Assembly (NCBI RefSeq): GCF_001661675.2
Contig: NZ_CP019602.1
Coordinates: 638,501 to 702,500 of the forward strand
Origin: Croceicoccus marinus
GTDB lineage: Bacteria; Pseudomonadota; Alphaproteobacteria; Sphingomonadales; Sphingomonadaceae
Direction: 5' to 3'
Length of the DNA stretch: 64,000 bases
The translations under genes were made by a program, and so were the position numbers. Of this stretch, positions 27,911 through 39,168 are shown piece by piece; position 1 is the first letter of the stretch, and each line of letters starts with the position of its first letter. The notes under the pieces are model-generated. The model made no database searches and was not told the origin of the DNA. It saw only the letters and a list, made by a program, of their open reading frames with translations.

Positions 27911-29311
27911 TCAGAAACTGTACTTGGCCGAGGCCTGGATCTTCTGCAGATTGCCGCTGGCACCGCCCTCGTTCTCCCGCTCGGCATACATGTACTCCAG
28001 CCCCAGATCGAGCTTGGGTACTGGCGAGTAGATGATGTTGGCCAGCGCGTTCCACACATTGTCGGTGGGGCTGGTGCCGGTCAGGTCGACCGGATTGTCC
28101 GCCTTGAAATAGCTGCCGGCGATGGTGGAATGCAGCCTTTCGCTCCACACATGCCGGAACGCGGCAAAGCCCGCATAGGTCGGGATCGGGTCGAGATTGC
28201 CATTCGCGTCGATCGCGGCATCGTTCACGATATTGGCGCCGATGTACCGGCCCAGACCTTCGCCCGCGGTCGCCATAACGCGCAGATCGTCCCGCTCGCC
28301 CAGCGCGATCCTGCCCGATACGGAAACGCCATAGCCGAATGCGCTGTCGCCGCCCTGGGGCAGGATGCGCCCGGACGCGTGCAACTGGCGCAGGATGCCC
28401 GCCACCGCGAACCCGCCGCGGTCATAGCGCAGGACGAGATCGGGCATCTGGTCGTCCGAAGGGAGGATGCGCCCGCCCGTTTCGTTGGTAATCGTCGTCT
28501 CGGGCTGTTCGACGGCGATGGAGATGCCGCTGTTCGTCCTGTAGCGGATCATCGCCTGCCGGTTGAAGACGGTTCCCGGCATGGTCCCGACGAAGTCCAC
28601 GCTGTCGGGCAGGGCGGCAACGTTCTGGAAGGTCGACCACGCTTGCCCAAAGGTCCAGCCGCCATAGGTGATATAGGCCTGCCGCATGCGGGGCAGGTAG
28701 CTGTTCGAAACGCGCTGGTCGCCGCCGTCGGTTACCAGGAAGTCCAGCTCCAGCAGTCCGCCCAGCGTCTTGTCGCCGACCGGCGTCTCGCCCTTTAGGA
28801 TGACGCGGCTCTGCCGTGCGTGAAAATGTGTGTCCCAACCAGAAGGATCGCCGCCGACGGGTATCAGGCTGGGGATGAGAAAGTCGCGATTGATCGAATC
28901 GCCGGGGACCTGACCGCCGCTCGTGCGCTGGCTGATCGCGTCCAGCTTGACATAGCCGCCCAGCGTGAACTGCGTCTGCCCGACCCGAAAGCCCTGCGCG
29001 TCCTTCTCCTCGACGGCGGCAAGGCGGGTCTCGATCCGGTCCTGCTGCTGCGCGGCGGCGCGCGTCTCGGCGACCGCGGCGCGCATCTCCTGTGCGATCG
29101 CGACGTTCTCGGCCGATGCCGCGGCGGTTCCGGACGCGTCTGCGGCATCCATGCGCGCTTCCAGCCTGCCGATCATGGCTTCCAGCCGGTCCAGCCGTTC
29201 CTCGACCGTTGCGCCGTCCTGCGCATGCACGGCGGCCGGCACCAGCGCGCTTCCTGCCATCAGCGCCGCTGAGAAAATGGTTTTCCAGACCACTTTTGCT
29301 CGTTTCGACAT
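27911..29311 (-). CDS. DcaP-type trimeric outer-membrane porin
   Basis: 466 residues. Signal peptide to about residue 31 (ALVPAAVHAQ), then a coiled-coil segment (VEERLDRLEAMIGRLEARM, about 36-54, and more heptads to about 100), then a 16-strand-type barrel starting QFTLGGYVKLDA and ending QKIQASAKYSF with the terminal Phe. The N-terminal coiled coil plus barrel fits DcaP-like porins for dicarboxylates and short organic acids. It heads an operon with prpE and shares its upstream region with acs, so uptake of short-chain acids is a reasonable inference. Confidence 0.88.
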   Translation of the reverse strand: MSKRAKVVWKTIFSAALMAGSALVPAAVHAQDGATVEERLDRLEAMIGRLEARMDAADASGTAAASAENVAIAQEMRAAVAETRAAAQQQDRIETRLAAVEEKDAQGFRVGQTQFTLGGYVKLDAISQRTSGGQVPGDSINRDFLIPSLIPVGGDPSGWDTHFHARQSRVILKGETPVGDKTLGGLLELDFLVTDGGDQRVSNSYLPRMRQAYITYGGWTFGQAWSTFQNVAALPDSVDFVGTMPGTVFNRQAMIRYRTNSGISIAVEQPETTITNETGGRILPSDDQMPDLVLRYDRGGFAVAGILRQLHASGRILPQGGDSAFGYGVSVSGRIALGERDDLRVMATAGEGLGRYIGANIVNDAAIDANGNLDPIPTYAGFAAFRHVWSERLHSTIAGSYFKADNPVDLTGTSPTDNVWNALANIIYSPVPKLDLGLEYMYAERENEGGASGNLQKIQASAKYSF

Positions 29312-29416
29312 CTCTCTGCTCTCCCCGTAAACGACCGCTCGAGCCTCGTCTGTGCGGGCCTGTCGATCCTGCTCGGTGGGTTGGATCTTGCAGGGGAGGA
29401 TGAATGTTCCCAGCTA

Positions 29417-29441
29417 GCGATTGGTCTATAAGACTTTGGTC
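29417..29441. promoter_or_regulatory. Repeated TTGGTC element in the acs/porin intergenic region (candidate CrbR site)
   Basis: TTGGTC occurs at 29421-29426 (in GCGATTGGTCTA) and at 29436-29441 (in GACTTTGGTC), a direct repeat with 15-bp spacing. The decamer GACTTTGGTC recurs exactly at 38444-38453 in front of the symporter genes. The site lies 106-130 bp from the porin start and 116-140 bp from acs. Its use by the CrbR-like regulator encoded nearby is an inference from co-occurrence. Confidence 0.5.
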
Positions 29442-29556
29442 GCAATGACCGCGCCGGCCTTTCGGGGTTAGGCTTTACCGCACAGCCGCCGCCCGATTGG
29501 CCGGTCGCATCGGCCTGGTCGGAACGGCCAGATCAACAGAATAGACGGGAGATAGC

Positions 29557-31524
<1,968 letters not shown>

Positions 31525-31529
31525 CGGTA

Positions 31530-31952
31530 TCAGTCCTGGGGCTTGGCCGCGCAATTTCGCTGGCATTGCGAGCTTGCCGAGGGATTGAACCGGCCGCTCA
31601 CCCGGATGGTCGCGCCATTATCGAGCGTGTAGGTCGCCGCGTCGGTGTTCGCCAGCGGATCGACACCGGCCGGTATGCTGCCACCTATATTGTGCGAGGA
31701 TGCGCGGCTGTTGCGCTGGGCGGCATTCCGCCACCGGCTGACGCGGGCGGTGCTGCCCACCGCGTGGGCGGCATTGCCAACGCTGCCGCTGATCGTACGG
31801 CCCAGCGAGCGCTGCGCCGATCCTGTCTGGGCCGAGCCCGAAAGGATGACTGCCGTTTCGGCTGCGCCCTGCGCGAAGGCTGCCGTGGCAGCGATCGGTG
31901 CGGAAGCGGTGGTTAACAGCGCGGCGAGCGAGAGCATTCGTGTTCTGGACAT
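31530..31952 (-). CDS. Small exported protein, unknown function
   Basis: 140 residues from the ATG at 31952, with GGAGG 8 bases before. Signal peptide MSRTRMLSLAALLTTASAPI ... AAFA, cleavage before QGAAE. The mature protein is rich in Ser/Ala/Asn and contains repeated SGSAQTGSAQ and SGSVGNAAHAVGSTA stretches and two cysteines (SQCQRNCA). It is probably periplasmic or surface associated. It converges on acs with 5 bp between stop codons. No family recognised. Confidence 0.65.
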   Translation of the reverse strand: MSRTRMLSLAALLTTASAPIAATAAFAQGAAETAVILSGSAQTGSAQRSLGRTISGSVGNAAHAVGSTARVSRWRNAAQRNSRASSHNIGGSIPAGVDPLANTDAATYTLDNGATIRVSGRFNPSASSQCQRNCAAKPQD

Positions 31953-32147
31953 GAACCGGGCCTCCATCCTGTCGGACCCAGGCAATCTGTGCCTGCCGCC
32001 GGACGATGACAAGCAGGTGCTTCGAACTGTGCGGGAACGTGACGGTCCGCCGCGACGACGCCGCTTGATAGGACGCGCTCGCTGCCGCTAGGATCGCATG
32101 CCGGCTTGCCGGTGGGAGAAGATGCTGCCGACGGGAGGTCACGCACG

Positions 32148-32807
32148 ATGACCGGGACCATAGTGATTGCCGACGATCATCCGCTGATGCGCGGCGCCAT
32201 TCGCGCCGCGGTCGAAAGGATCTGGCCGGGCCATGCCATCGTCGAAGTATCGGACGCAGCCGCCGCCCGCGGTGCGGCAGGGGAGGAGGTGGCGCTGATG
32301 ACGTTGGACCTTCACATGGCTGACAGTGCCGGGCTGCTGACGCTGATGGAACTGCGCAAGGATTTTCCCGCCATGCCGATCGCGGTCGTGTCCGCCAGCG
32401 AGGAAGCGCGCATCTGGCAAGGCGTGAAGTCGCTGGGCGCCGCGGCCTTCATACCCAAGAGCGCCTCGTCCGAAACGATGCGAGAGGCGCTGACGGCGAT
32501 TGCGAATGGCGACCTCTGGTTTCCGGAGCAGCCGGCGGACGCCAAAGAGGCGGGCGACGATACGCTGGCGCGCCTGCAGCGCCTGACGCCCGCCCAGCGC
32601 CGCATCCTGGCGCTGGTGGCCGAGGGAAAGCTCAACAAGCAGATTGCCCACGAAATGCAGATTTCCGAAGCGACGGTGAAGGCCCACATGACCGGCATCT
32701 TCCGGCGGCTGGGCGTGATCAACCGGACGCAGGCGGTGCTGATGGCGGGCAGGCTGGACGATCCGGGCCTGCCGCCCCTGGACGACGCAGAGGTCAGCGG
32801 AGCCTGA
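32148..32807 (+). CDS. crbR: LuxR/NarL-family response regulator (CrbR/ErdR-like)
   Basis: 219 residues. The receiver domain (about 4-120) has acidic pair DD 9-10, phosphoacceptor Asp54 (LMTLDLHMAD) and Lys104 (FIPKSAS). A LuxR helix-turn-helix follows at about 143-205 (LTPAQRRILALVAEGKLNKQ, ATVKAHMTGIFRRLG). GGGAGG is 8-9 bases upstream of the ATG at 32148. The gene converges on a kinase with an SLC5 transporter domain, the arrangement and domain types of CrbS/CrbR (MxtR/ErdR) systems that activate acetate utilisation. Likely targets here are acs, the porin operon and the symporter operon. Confidence 0.9.
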   Translation: MTGTIVIADDHPLMRGAIRAAVERIWPGHAIVEVSDAAAARGAAGEEVALMTLDLHMADSAGLLTLMELRKDFPAMPIAVVSASEEARIWQGVKSLGAAAFIPKSASSETMREALTAIANGDLWFPEQPADAKEAGDDTLARLQRLTPAQRRILALVAEGKLNKQIAHEMQISEATVKAHMTGIFRRLGVINRTQAVLMAGRLDDPGLPPLDDAEVSGA

Positions 32808-32817
32808 GGCAGGCCCG

Positions 32818-35800
32818 TCAGCCCGGCAGCAATCCGCCGATCAAGGCCCGCAAGGCAGGCGGCGAGGGCGGCTTGATCATGCGCTTCGCGGCCATGGATT
32901 CCGCCGCCGTCTTGGTGGCTGCGCTGTCCTCTGCCGTCAGCAGCACGGTCGGAACCGGCCCGCCCCAGCGTTCGTACAGCTGCCGGGCGGCCCGGTCGCC
33001 GGTCAGACCGCCATCCAGGTGGTAATCGATCACCAGCAGGTCGGGCGGCAAGGCGCCCGCGGCATCGGCGGGGTGCGAAGCGGTGGACACCGCATATCCC
33101 CATCGCATCAGCAGGCTTTCCAGCGCTGACAGCGAAGCGGCATCATTGTCGATGCACAGCACATGGCCGCCGCTCTCGGTGCGCGGCAGGTCCAGGGCCG
33201 TTCGCAGCGCGGGTTCGCCGGCTCCTGCCGCTACGGTGGGAAGGCGGAACGAGAAGCAGCTGCCGCGGCCCGGTTCCGAGCGAAGGTGGATATCCGTGCC
33301 CAGCATCGCCGCAATGCGCTGCACGATGGCCAGGCCCAGTCCCAGCCCGCCGTCGCCCCGATCGGTGCCGGCACCGCCCAGTCTGGTGAATTCGCGAAAG
33401 ATGGCGGACTGGTCTTCGCGGGCGATGCCCATGCCCTGGTCGATCACCACGATCTCGGCCATCGCGCCGCGACGCCTAGCACCGATCAATATGCGTCCGC
33501 TGTCCGAATAGCGCACGGCATTGGTCGCCAGGTTCTGCAGAATCGACATGAACAGGCCGCGGTCGGTCTCAAGCCACAGCCCGCTTGGAACCGTCACCAG
33601 CGCCAGCCCCTTGTTCTCGGCCTGGATCTCGAATTCGTTGGCAATCTCGGCAAAGGCAAGGTCGATGGCGAAGCGTTCGGGATCGACCGTCGCCTTGCCG
33701 CCGTCGAGCCGCGATATGTCGAGCAGGGCGCGCAGCAGCCGGTCCGCCGTTTCGATGGAGCGGTCGATCTGCCCCAATAGAGCCCGTTCGTTGCGGCGTT
33801 CGGGCGCGATGTCGTCGGCAAGCGCGCTGGCGAACAGGCGCGCTGCGTTCATCGGCTGGACCAGATCGTGGCTGGCGGCGGCCAGGAAGCGGGTCTTGGA
33901 CCGGGTCGCGCTTGCCAGCGCCGCGTTCGCTTCGGTCAGTTGCTGCGTCCGTTCGCGAATCTTCGCCTCCAGCGCCTGTTCGGCCAGGCGATCGGCGGTG
34001 ACATCGGTATAGCTGGTCACATAGCCGCCATCGGGCGCGGGATTGCCCTGGATGCGCAAGATGCGGCCATCGGCCAGCGTTCTTTCGCTGTTATATCTGC
34101 TGCCGCTGCCCAGATGGTGCAGCCGCTTCAGCACGGCATTGTCGATCGCCTCTTCGCGCACGCCCAGATTGCGCATGTTGAAGCGCAGCAAATCCGCGAT
34201 CGGGCGGCCGACCTCGACCAGTTCGGAGGGATAGCCGAACATCTCTACATAGCGCCGGTTCCACGCGACGAGCCGCTGTTCCTTGTCGACCACCGAGATG
34301 CCCTGGTCGATGTTCTCGATCGCGATCTGCAGCAGTTCCGCCCCGAACTGCAGGCGCTGCGAGGTCTCGTCGAACATGGCGACGACCCGTTCGATGGGCA
34401 CCGGGTCACCCTCCAGCGTGGATTGCACCAGCGCCCGTGCCGAGGAACTGCCGATGATCGCGCTGATCATCCGCTCGCTGGTGTCGATCAGCGCATCGTC
34501 GGGGGCGTCGGCATCGGCATAGGGCCGCCCGCTGGTCAGCCGCAGCGTGTTGATCGCCTGGCGCGCCCGGTCGGTGCCGACGAATTGTTCGAGCAGCGCG
34601 CGAAAGTCGGCCACCCGCGTGCGGGTCGCGAGCCGCGGATAGCCGAGGTCCGGCTGGCCACGATCGACGAACGCGACCGCCTGCACGCGGTCGATCAGCG
34701 CCGGTTCCCAGCCCAGCGAGAACAGCACGAACAGCGCGAGATTGGCGGCAAGGCTGATCAATATGCCGGGTACCAGCGGATCGCTGCCCGGAAGCGGCGG
34801 GACCAGCGCCAGACCCGACACGGGCAGGGCGAGATAGGCGAGCCACAAGGCAAAGCCCGCGCACAGCCCCGCGATCATGCCGGCGCGATTGGCCTTGCGC
34901 CAGAACAGGCCGAGCAGCAGGCCCGGTGCCAGCTGAGCCGCGCCGGCAAAGGCGATCTCTCCCAGCCCCGCCAGCGTGGCCTCTCCCTCGATCGCGGACA
35001 GGTAGAACAGGGCGAACACGAACAGCCCCGCGATCGTCGCACGGCGGGCGTTGACCAGCGCATGGCCCAGCGCCTCTGCGGTGCCGCGCTGTCGCATCTG
35101 GTCGCGAAAAAGCAGCGGAACGATCAGGTCGTTGGTGATCATGTTCGACAGCGCGATCCCGGTCACGATTATCATGCCGGTCGCGGCGGACAGCCCGCCG
35201 ATGAAGGCAAGGACCGCCAGCCAGTAAGCATCGAAGGAAAGCGGCAGGGCGATGAGCATCATGTCGGGACTGGCGTCCGCGGGGCCGATCAGCCCGCCCG
35301 CCAGCATGACAGGCACGATGGCCGCGCAGATCAGGACGAGATAGGCGGGAAAGAGCCACCGCGCCGCGCCGCGCAGGCGGTCCTCGCGCGCTTCCACCAC
35401 CAGCATGTGGAACTGGCGCGGCAGGCACAGCACGGCGATGGCGGACACGAAGGTCAGCACCACGAAGCGCAGGTCGAATTGCGACGGCGAAAAGCGCTGG
35501 GCGGCGTGGCGCGCCACCGATCCGGCCGGGGCCTCCCCCAGCAGCAGCAGGGCGAAACCCGCCACCGCGATCAATGCGACGAACTTCACCACCGCCTCCA
35601 GCGCGATGGCCAGAACCAGCCCACGGTTGTGGCCGGTCAGTTCGGGCCTGCCCGTGCCGAACAGCATCGCGAACACGGCCAGGACGGCGGCGACTGCCAG
35701 CACAACCTGGTCCTGGCCCAGCGCCGCGACCAGCTCCGGCGAAAGCGCGCCGAGCGTCTGGCTGACCGATTTCAGCTGCAGGGCCATGTACGGAAGCGCA

Positions 35801-36177
35801 CCGAACAGCGCGAGCAAGGTGACAAGCGCCGCGACCCACGCGCTCTTGCCATAACGCGCCGACAGGAAGTCGGCGATGGAGGTGGAGTGCTGTGCCTTGC
35901 CGGTGTGCAGGATACGCTCGACGAACCTGCCGAACAGGGTGAACAGGATCACCGGTCCCAGATAGATCGGCAGGAACTGCCACCCGCTTGCGGTCGCAGT
36001 GCCGACTGCGCCGTACAGGGTCCAGCTCGTGCAATAGACGCACAGCGCAAGGCCCAGGATGACCCGCTTGTGGCGTTCGGCGAAACGCGCGATGTGCGGC
36101 CTGTCGCCCGCGTCGGCCACCCAGAACAGCAGGGCGGCATAGGCAATGGCTGCCAGCGGAACGATCCAGATCGACAT
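32818..36177 (-). CDS. crbS: SLC5-type hybrid sensor histidine kinase (CrbS/MxtR-like)
   Basis: 1119 residues. Residues 1-500 form a sodium:solute symporter-like domain with about 12-13 helices; a linker resembling the STAC domain spans about 505-615; a PAS domain follows (about 620-735); HisKA has His770 in ASHDLVQPMNAARLF; the HATPase part has NLATNAVRY, DQGMGI and GLGLGLAIVQR; a C-terminal receiver holds Asp1051 in LLVIDYHLD. This order is that of CrbS (MxtR), the acetate-linked sensor with a built-in transporter. It ends 10 bp from the end of the response-regulator gene in convergent orientation. Signal transfer to CrbR is inferred. Confidence 0.93.
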   Translation of the reverse strand: MSIWIVPLAAIAYAALLFWVADAGDRPHIARFAERHKRVILGLALCVYCTSWTLYGAVGTATASGWQFLPIYLGPVILFTLFGRFVERILHTGKAQHSTSIADFLSARYGKSAWVAALVTLLALFGALPYMALQLKSVSQTLGALSPELVAALGQDQVVLAVAAVLAVFAMLFGTGRPELTGHNRGLVLAIALEAVVKFVALIAVAGFALLLLGEAPAGSVARHAAQRFSPSQFDLRFVVLTFVSAIAVLCLPRQFHMLVVEAREDRLRGAARWLFPAYLVLICAAIVPVMLAGGLIGPADASPDMMLIALPLSFDAYWLAVLAFIGGLSAATGMIIVTGIALSNMITNDLIVPLLFRDQMRQRGTAEALGHALVNARRATIAGLFVFALFYLSAIEGEATLAGLGEIAFAGAAQLAPGLLLGLFWRKANRAGMIAGLCAGFALWLAYLALPVSGLALVPPLPGSDPLVPGILISLAANLALFVLFSLGWEPALIDRVQAVAFVDRGQPDLGYPRLATRTRVADFRALLEQFVGTDRARQAINTLRLTSGRPYADADAPDDALIDTSERMISAIIGSSSARALVQSTLEGDPVPIERVVAMFDETSQRLQFGAELLQIAIENIDQGISVVDKEQRLVAWNRRYVEMFGYPSELVEVGRPIADLLRFNMRNLGVREEAIDNAVLKRLHHLGSGSRYNSERTLADGRILRIQGNPAPDGGYVTSYTDVTADRLAEQALEAKIRERTQQLTEANAALASATRSKTRFLAAASHDLVQPMNAARLFASALADDIAPERRNERALLGQIDRSIETADRLLRALLDISRLDGGKATVDPERFAIDLAFAEIANEFEIQAENKGLALVTVPSGLWLETDRGLFMSILQNLATNAVRYSDSGRILIGARRRGAMAEIVVIDQGMGIAREDQSAIFREFTRLGGAGTDRGDGGLGLGLAIVQRIAAMLGTDIHLRSEPGRGSCFSFRLPTVAAGAGEPALRTALDLPRTESGGHVLCIDNDAASLSALESLLMRWGYAVSTASHPADAAGALPPDLLVIDYHLDGGLTGDRAARQLYERWGGPVPTVLLTAEDSAATKTAAESMAAKRMIKPPSPPALRALIGGLLPG

Positions 36178-36281
36178 GAACTTTCGCGCGGCCCCCTCTC
36201 TGGTCCCGCCGGTTGATAGCGCAAAAACGAAAAGGGGCGACAGTCTCCTGCCGCCCCGTCCCGTTTTCGCAGGCCGCGGAC

Positions 36282-38057
36282 CTAGTGGGCGTGGGCCGTG
36301 GCTGCTCCGCGGGGAACGCGGATCGAATCGACCAGCCGGGCGATTTCCACCGGCGGCCGCGCCGTCATCTTCATCACCGCGATGGCCACGGCGAAGTTGA
36401 TCAGCATGCCGATCACGCCGATCCCTTCGGGCGAGATGCCGAAGAGCCAGTTGTCGGCGACATTGGCGTCGGGATTCCACAGCTTGAAATAGGCGATATA
36501 GATGAAGGTGAAGGCCAGCCCCGACACCATGCCAGAGATCGCGCCTTCCTTGTTCATGGATTTGGTGAAGATGCCCATGAAGATCGCCGGGAACAGCGAC
36601 GCCGCGGCAAGGCCAAAGGCAAAGGCCACGACCTGCGCCACCCACCCCGGGGGATAGATGCCCAGTACGCCCGCCACCACGATCGCCGCCGTCGCCGCGA
36701 TGCGCGCAGCCAGCAACTCGCCCTTTTCCGAGATGTTCGGCTTGAAGGTGGACTTCAGCAGATCGTGGCTGACGGCGGTGGAGATCACCAGCAGGAGGCC
36801 TGCCGCCGTCGACAATGCCGCCGCAAGACCGCCCGCTGCCACCAGCGCGATGACCCAGCCGGGAAGATCGGCGATCTCCGGATTGGCCAGCACCATGATG
36901 TCGCGGTCCAGGTAGACCTCGTTGGGGTTTTCCTCGACGGGTTCATTCGCCACGAGGCGGTTGCCAGCAGGACCCCGCTCGCCCGTGTATTCGGGGGCGC
37001 CTTCGAAAGGTTCCCCGGCTGCGATCTGCATCACACCGTCGTCATTCTTGTCCTTGAAGGCGATCAGGTTATTGGCCTCCCAGTTGGTGAACCAGCCGGG
37101 TGCATTGGCATAGGCGGTGTTGTGCACCGATTCGTTGAAGTTGATCCGCGCGAACGCCGCCACCGCGGGAGCCGTGGTGTACAGCAGCGCGATGAACACC
37201 AGCGCCCAGCCGGCCGACTTGCGGGCATCCGACGCCTTGGGCACGGTGAAGAAGCGCACGATCACGTGTGGCAGCCCCGCCGTGCCGATCATCAGCGCGG
37301 CGGTGATGCAGAACACGTCGATCATCGACTTGCTGCCGTCGGTATAGGGACCGAAACCCATCATCTGCAGCGACTGGTCCAGCTTTTCCAGGACATACAT
37401 CCCCGATCCGTCGTTGACGGTGGAGCCAAGCCCGATCTGCGGGATCGGATTGCCGGTGATCAGCATTGAGATGAAGAAGGCGGGCACCATGTAGGCGAAG
37501 ATCAGCACGCAATATTGCGCCACCTGCGTATAGGTAATGCCCTTCATGCCGCCCAGCACCGCGTAGAAGAACACGATGCACATGCCGATGATCACGCCCA
37601 GTTCGACCGACACGTCGAGGAAGCGGCTGAACACGATGCCGACGCCGCGCATCTGCCCGGCGATATAGGTGAACGAGATGAAGATGAGGCAGATCACCGC
37701 CACGGTGCGCGCCACGTTCGAGTAATAGCGCGTGCCGATGAAGTCTGGGACCGTGAACCGGCCGAACTTGCGCAAATATGGCGCCAGCAACAAAGCCAGC
37801 ACGACATAGCCGCCGGTCCAGCCCATCAGATAGACCGAGCCGTCATAACCCATGAAGGCGATGAGACCGGCCATCGAGATGAAGCTGGCCGCACTCATCC
37901 AGTCGGCGGCAGTGGCCATGCCGTTGACGACGGGGTGGACCCCGCCGCCCGCCACGTAGAATTCCTTGGTGGAGCCGGCGCGCGTCCATATGGCAATGCC
38001 AATATAGAGCGCGAAGCTGACGGCGACGAAGATATAGATCAGGGTCTGTGTCGACAT
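36282..38057 (-). CDS. Solute:sodium symporter, VC2705 subfamily (acetate permease-like)
   Basis: 591-residue SLC5 carrier with about 13 membrane helices. It opens YIFVAVSFALYIGIAIW, contains the family stretch DWMSAASFISMAGLIAFMGYDG, and has a large insert (about 330-395, acidic) before the second half. It ends in a His-rich tail (ATAHAH). It matches the VC2705-type symporters paired with a DUF4212 small subunit, which are often linked to CrbSR and acetate metabolism. It is 12 bp downstream of the small-subunit gene. Acetate or another short carboxylate is the likely substrate by context; ActP is a relative, not identical. Confidence 0.92.
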   Translation of the reverse strand: MSTQTLIYIFVAVSFALYIGIAIWTRAGSTKEFYVAGGGVHPVVNGMATAADWMSAASFISMAGLIAFMGYDGSVYLMGWTGGYVVLALLLAPYLRKFGRFTVPDFIGTRYYSNVARTVAVICLIFISFTYIAGQMRGVGIVFSRFLDVSVELGVIIGMCIVFFYAVLGGMKGITYTQVAQYCVLIFAYMVPAFFISMLITGNPIPQIGLGSTVNDGSGMYVLEKLDQSLQMMGFGPYTDGSKSMIDVFCITAALMIGTAGLPHVIVRFFTVPKASDARKSAGWALVFIALLYTTAPAVAAFARINFNESVHNTAYANAPGWFTNWEANNLIAFKDKNDDGVMQIAAGEPFEGAPEYTGERGPAGNRLVANEPVEENPNEVYLDRDIMVLANPEIADLPGWVIALVAAGGLAAALSTAAGLLLVISTAVSHDLLKSTFKPNISEKGELLAARIAATAAIVVAGVLGIYPPGWVAQVVAFAFGLAAASLFPAIFMGIFTKSMNKEGAISGMVSGLAFTFIYIAYFKLWNPDANVADNWLFGISPEGIGVIGMLINFAVAIAVMKMTARPPVEIARLVDSIRVPRGAATAHAH

Positions 38058-38069
38058 GCCGGCCTCCGG

Positions 38070-38345
38070 TTAATCGTCAAGGTCGTAGCGCTGTTCGATC
38101 TTCTTCATCCGCCACGCGTAGAAGAACACCAGAACGATGAAGACGTAGATCGAACCTTGCTGGGCGAACCAGAAGCCCAGCGGAAATCCGCCCAGCATGA
38201 ACTGGTCGAGAAAATCGCGAAGCAGTATGCCGAAGCCGAACGAGACGATGAACCAGATGGCCATCAGCGTCAGCAGCAGCCGGATATTCTCTTTCCAATA
38301 GGCCCCTTCATGGCCGTTGCCGGCCTCGGGATTTTCGTCGGACAT
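38070..38345 (-). CDS. Solute:sodium symporter small subunit (DUF4212)
   Basis: 91-residue inner-membrane protein with two helices (about 22-43 and 60-82). The family patterns are YWKENIRLLLTLMAIWFIVS and FWFAQQGSIYVFIVLVFFYAWRM. The partner symporter gene follows 12 bp downstream. Upstream lies a 130-bp intergenic region containing the GACCAAAGTC decamer. It is the first gene of a two-gene transport operon. Confidence 0.93.
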   Translation of the reverse strand: MSDENPEAGNGHEGAYWKENIRLLLTLMAIWFIVSFGFGILLRDFLDQFMLGGFPLGFWFAQQGSIYVFIVLVFFYAWRMKKIEQRYDLDD

Positions 38346-38432
38346 TGGCTGTCCTCCCCCAATATGTATCGTTGCACCAACCGCGCCGCACCGGGCGCGG
38401 TCTGCCGTGCAGGGTCAGGGAAGAGCGGCTGC

Positions 38433-38455
38433 TTGCACAGAGCGACTTTGGTCTA
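38433..38455. promoter_or_regulatory. GACTTTGGTC element upstream of the symporter operon
   Basis: GACTTTGGTC at 38444-38453 (GACCAAAGTC on the transcribed strand) is identical to the element between acs and the porin gene. On the minus strand it is followed after 5 bases by GTGCAAGC, a degenerate second half matching GACCAATC of the acs site at 5 of 8 positions. It is about 100 bp upstream of the small-subunit start. Candidate CrbR-binding site. Confidence 0.5.
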
Positions 38456-38475
38456 ATGCGCCGGAAGGCGGCCAT

Positions 38476-39168
38476 TCAGCGTCGCAGCAGGTCCGAAAGC
38501 GTCAGCTTCTCGCACCCGTGATGCGCGATCTGCGCCATCAGCAGCTCGGCACAGGCAAGGGCGTCGGTCAGCCCGTCATGGGCCGTATAGGCGGGCAGGC
38601 CATAGGCGGCGCGCAGCTTGCCGAGGCGCAGGCCGTCGGCGGCGCGGCTGCGGGGAAACCAGCGGTTCTCCAGCTGCATCGTGCAGATGAACGGGGCGAC
38701 GAAAGGCGCACCGAACGCGCGGCGGCATGCCGCGTCCAGAAAACCCGCCTCGATCTCGGCGAAATGGGCGATCAGCACCTTGCCGGACAGCAGGGGAAGC
38801 AGCCGCGCCAGCGCTTCGCCTTCCGGAAGCGCGTCCGTCAGTGCGTCGTCGGTAATGCGGTGGATGACGACGCTGCTGGCGTGCAATGCCTCTGGCGGGC
38901 GAAAACGGATGCGCCGTGCGTGCGAGGCAGCGACCGAAGCCGTGCTCGCGGGGACGATGCCGGCCTCCAGAATGGCGCTGGCGGCCAGGTCCAGCCCGTC
39001 CGTTTCGAGATCGATGGCCACCATCTCCTGCGTGTCCGCCGCCGCGGCCAGATCCGGAAAGCCCGCCGCGTAATAATCCCGCAAGGGTCCCGGCAGCGCG
39101 GCTTTCGCCGCAGCCTCGAACTGGCGGCGCAGGCGGTTTTCCCGCCCCGGCCAGCCGGGCAGGATCAA
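38476..39168 (-). CDS. DnaQ-fold 3'-5' exonuclease linked to symporter genes
   Basis: 230 residues. The exonuclease domain occupies about 48-215. ExoI is VAIDLETDGLDL (Asp and Glu present); the ExoII segment reads IAHFAEIEAGFL, where Glu stands in place of the usual Asp; ExoIII is HDGLTDALACAE with His and Asp. The TTG start at 39168 overlaps the stop of the DUF294 gene (TTGA), so translation is coupled. Epsilon-like exonucleases in this exact neighbourhood recur next to VC2705-type symporters. It is not the replicative epsilon subunit by context; its role in carboxylate metabolism is unknown. Confidence 0.85.
   Translation of the reverse strand: MILPGWPGRENRLRRQFEAAAKAALPGPLRDYYAAGFPDLAAAADTQEMVAIDLETDGLDLAASAILEAGIVPASTASVAASHARRIRFRPPEALHASSVVIHRITDDALTDALPEGEALARLLPLLSGKVLIAHFAEIEAGFLDAACRRAFGAPFVAPFICTMQLENRWFPRSRAADGLRLGKLRAAYGLPAYTAHDGLTDALACAELLMAQIAHHGCEKLTLSDLLRR

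Noticed and set aside
33868..36216. 782-codon plus-strand frame opposite the CrbS-like kinase
   Set aside because: Composition is Gln/Arg/Gly-rich and no family motif is seen; the kinase on the minus strand is intact.
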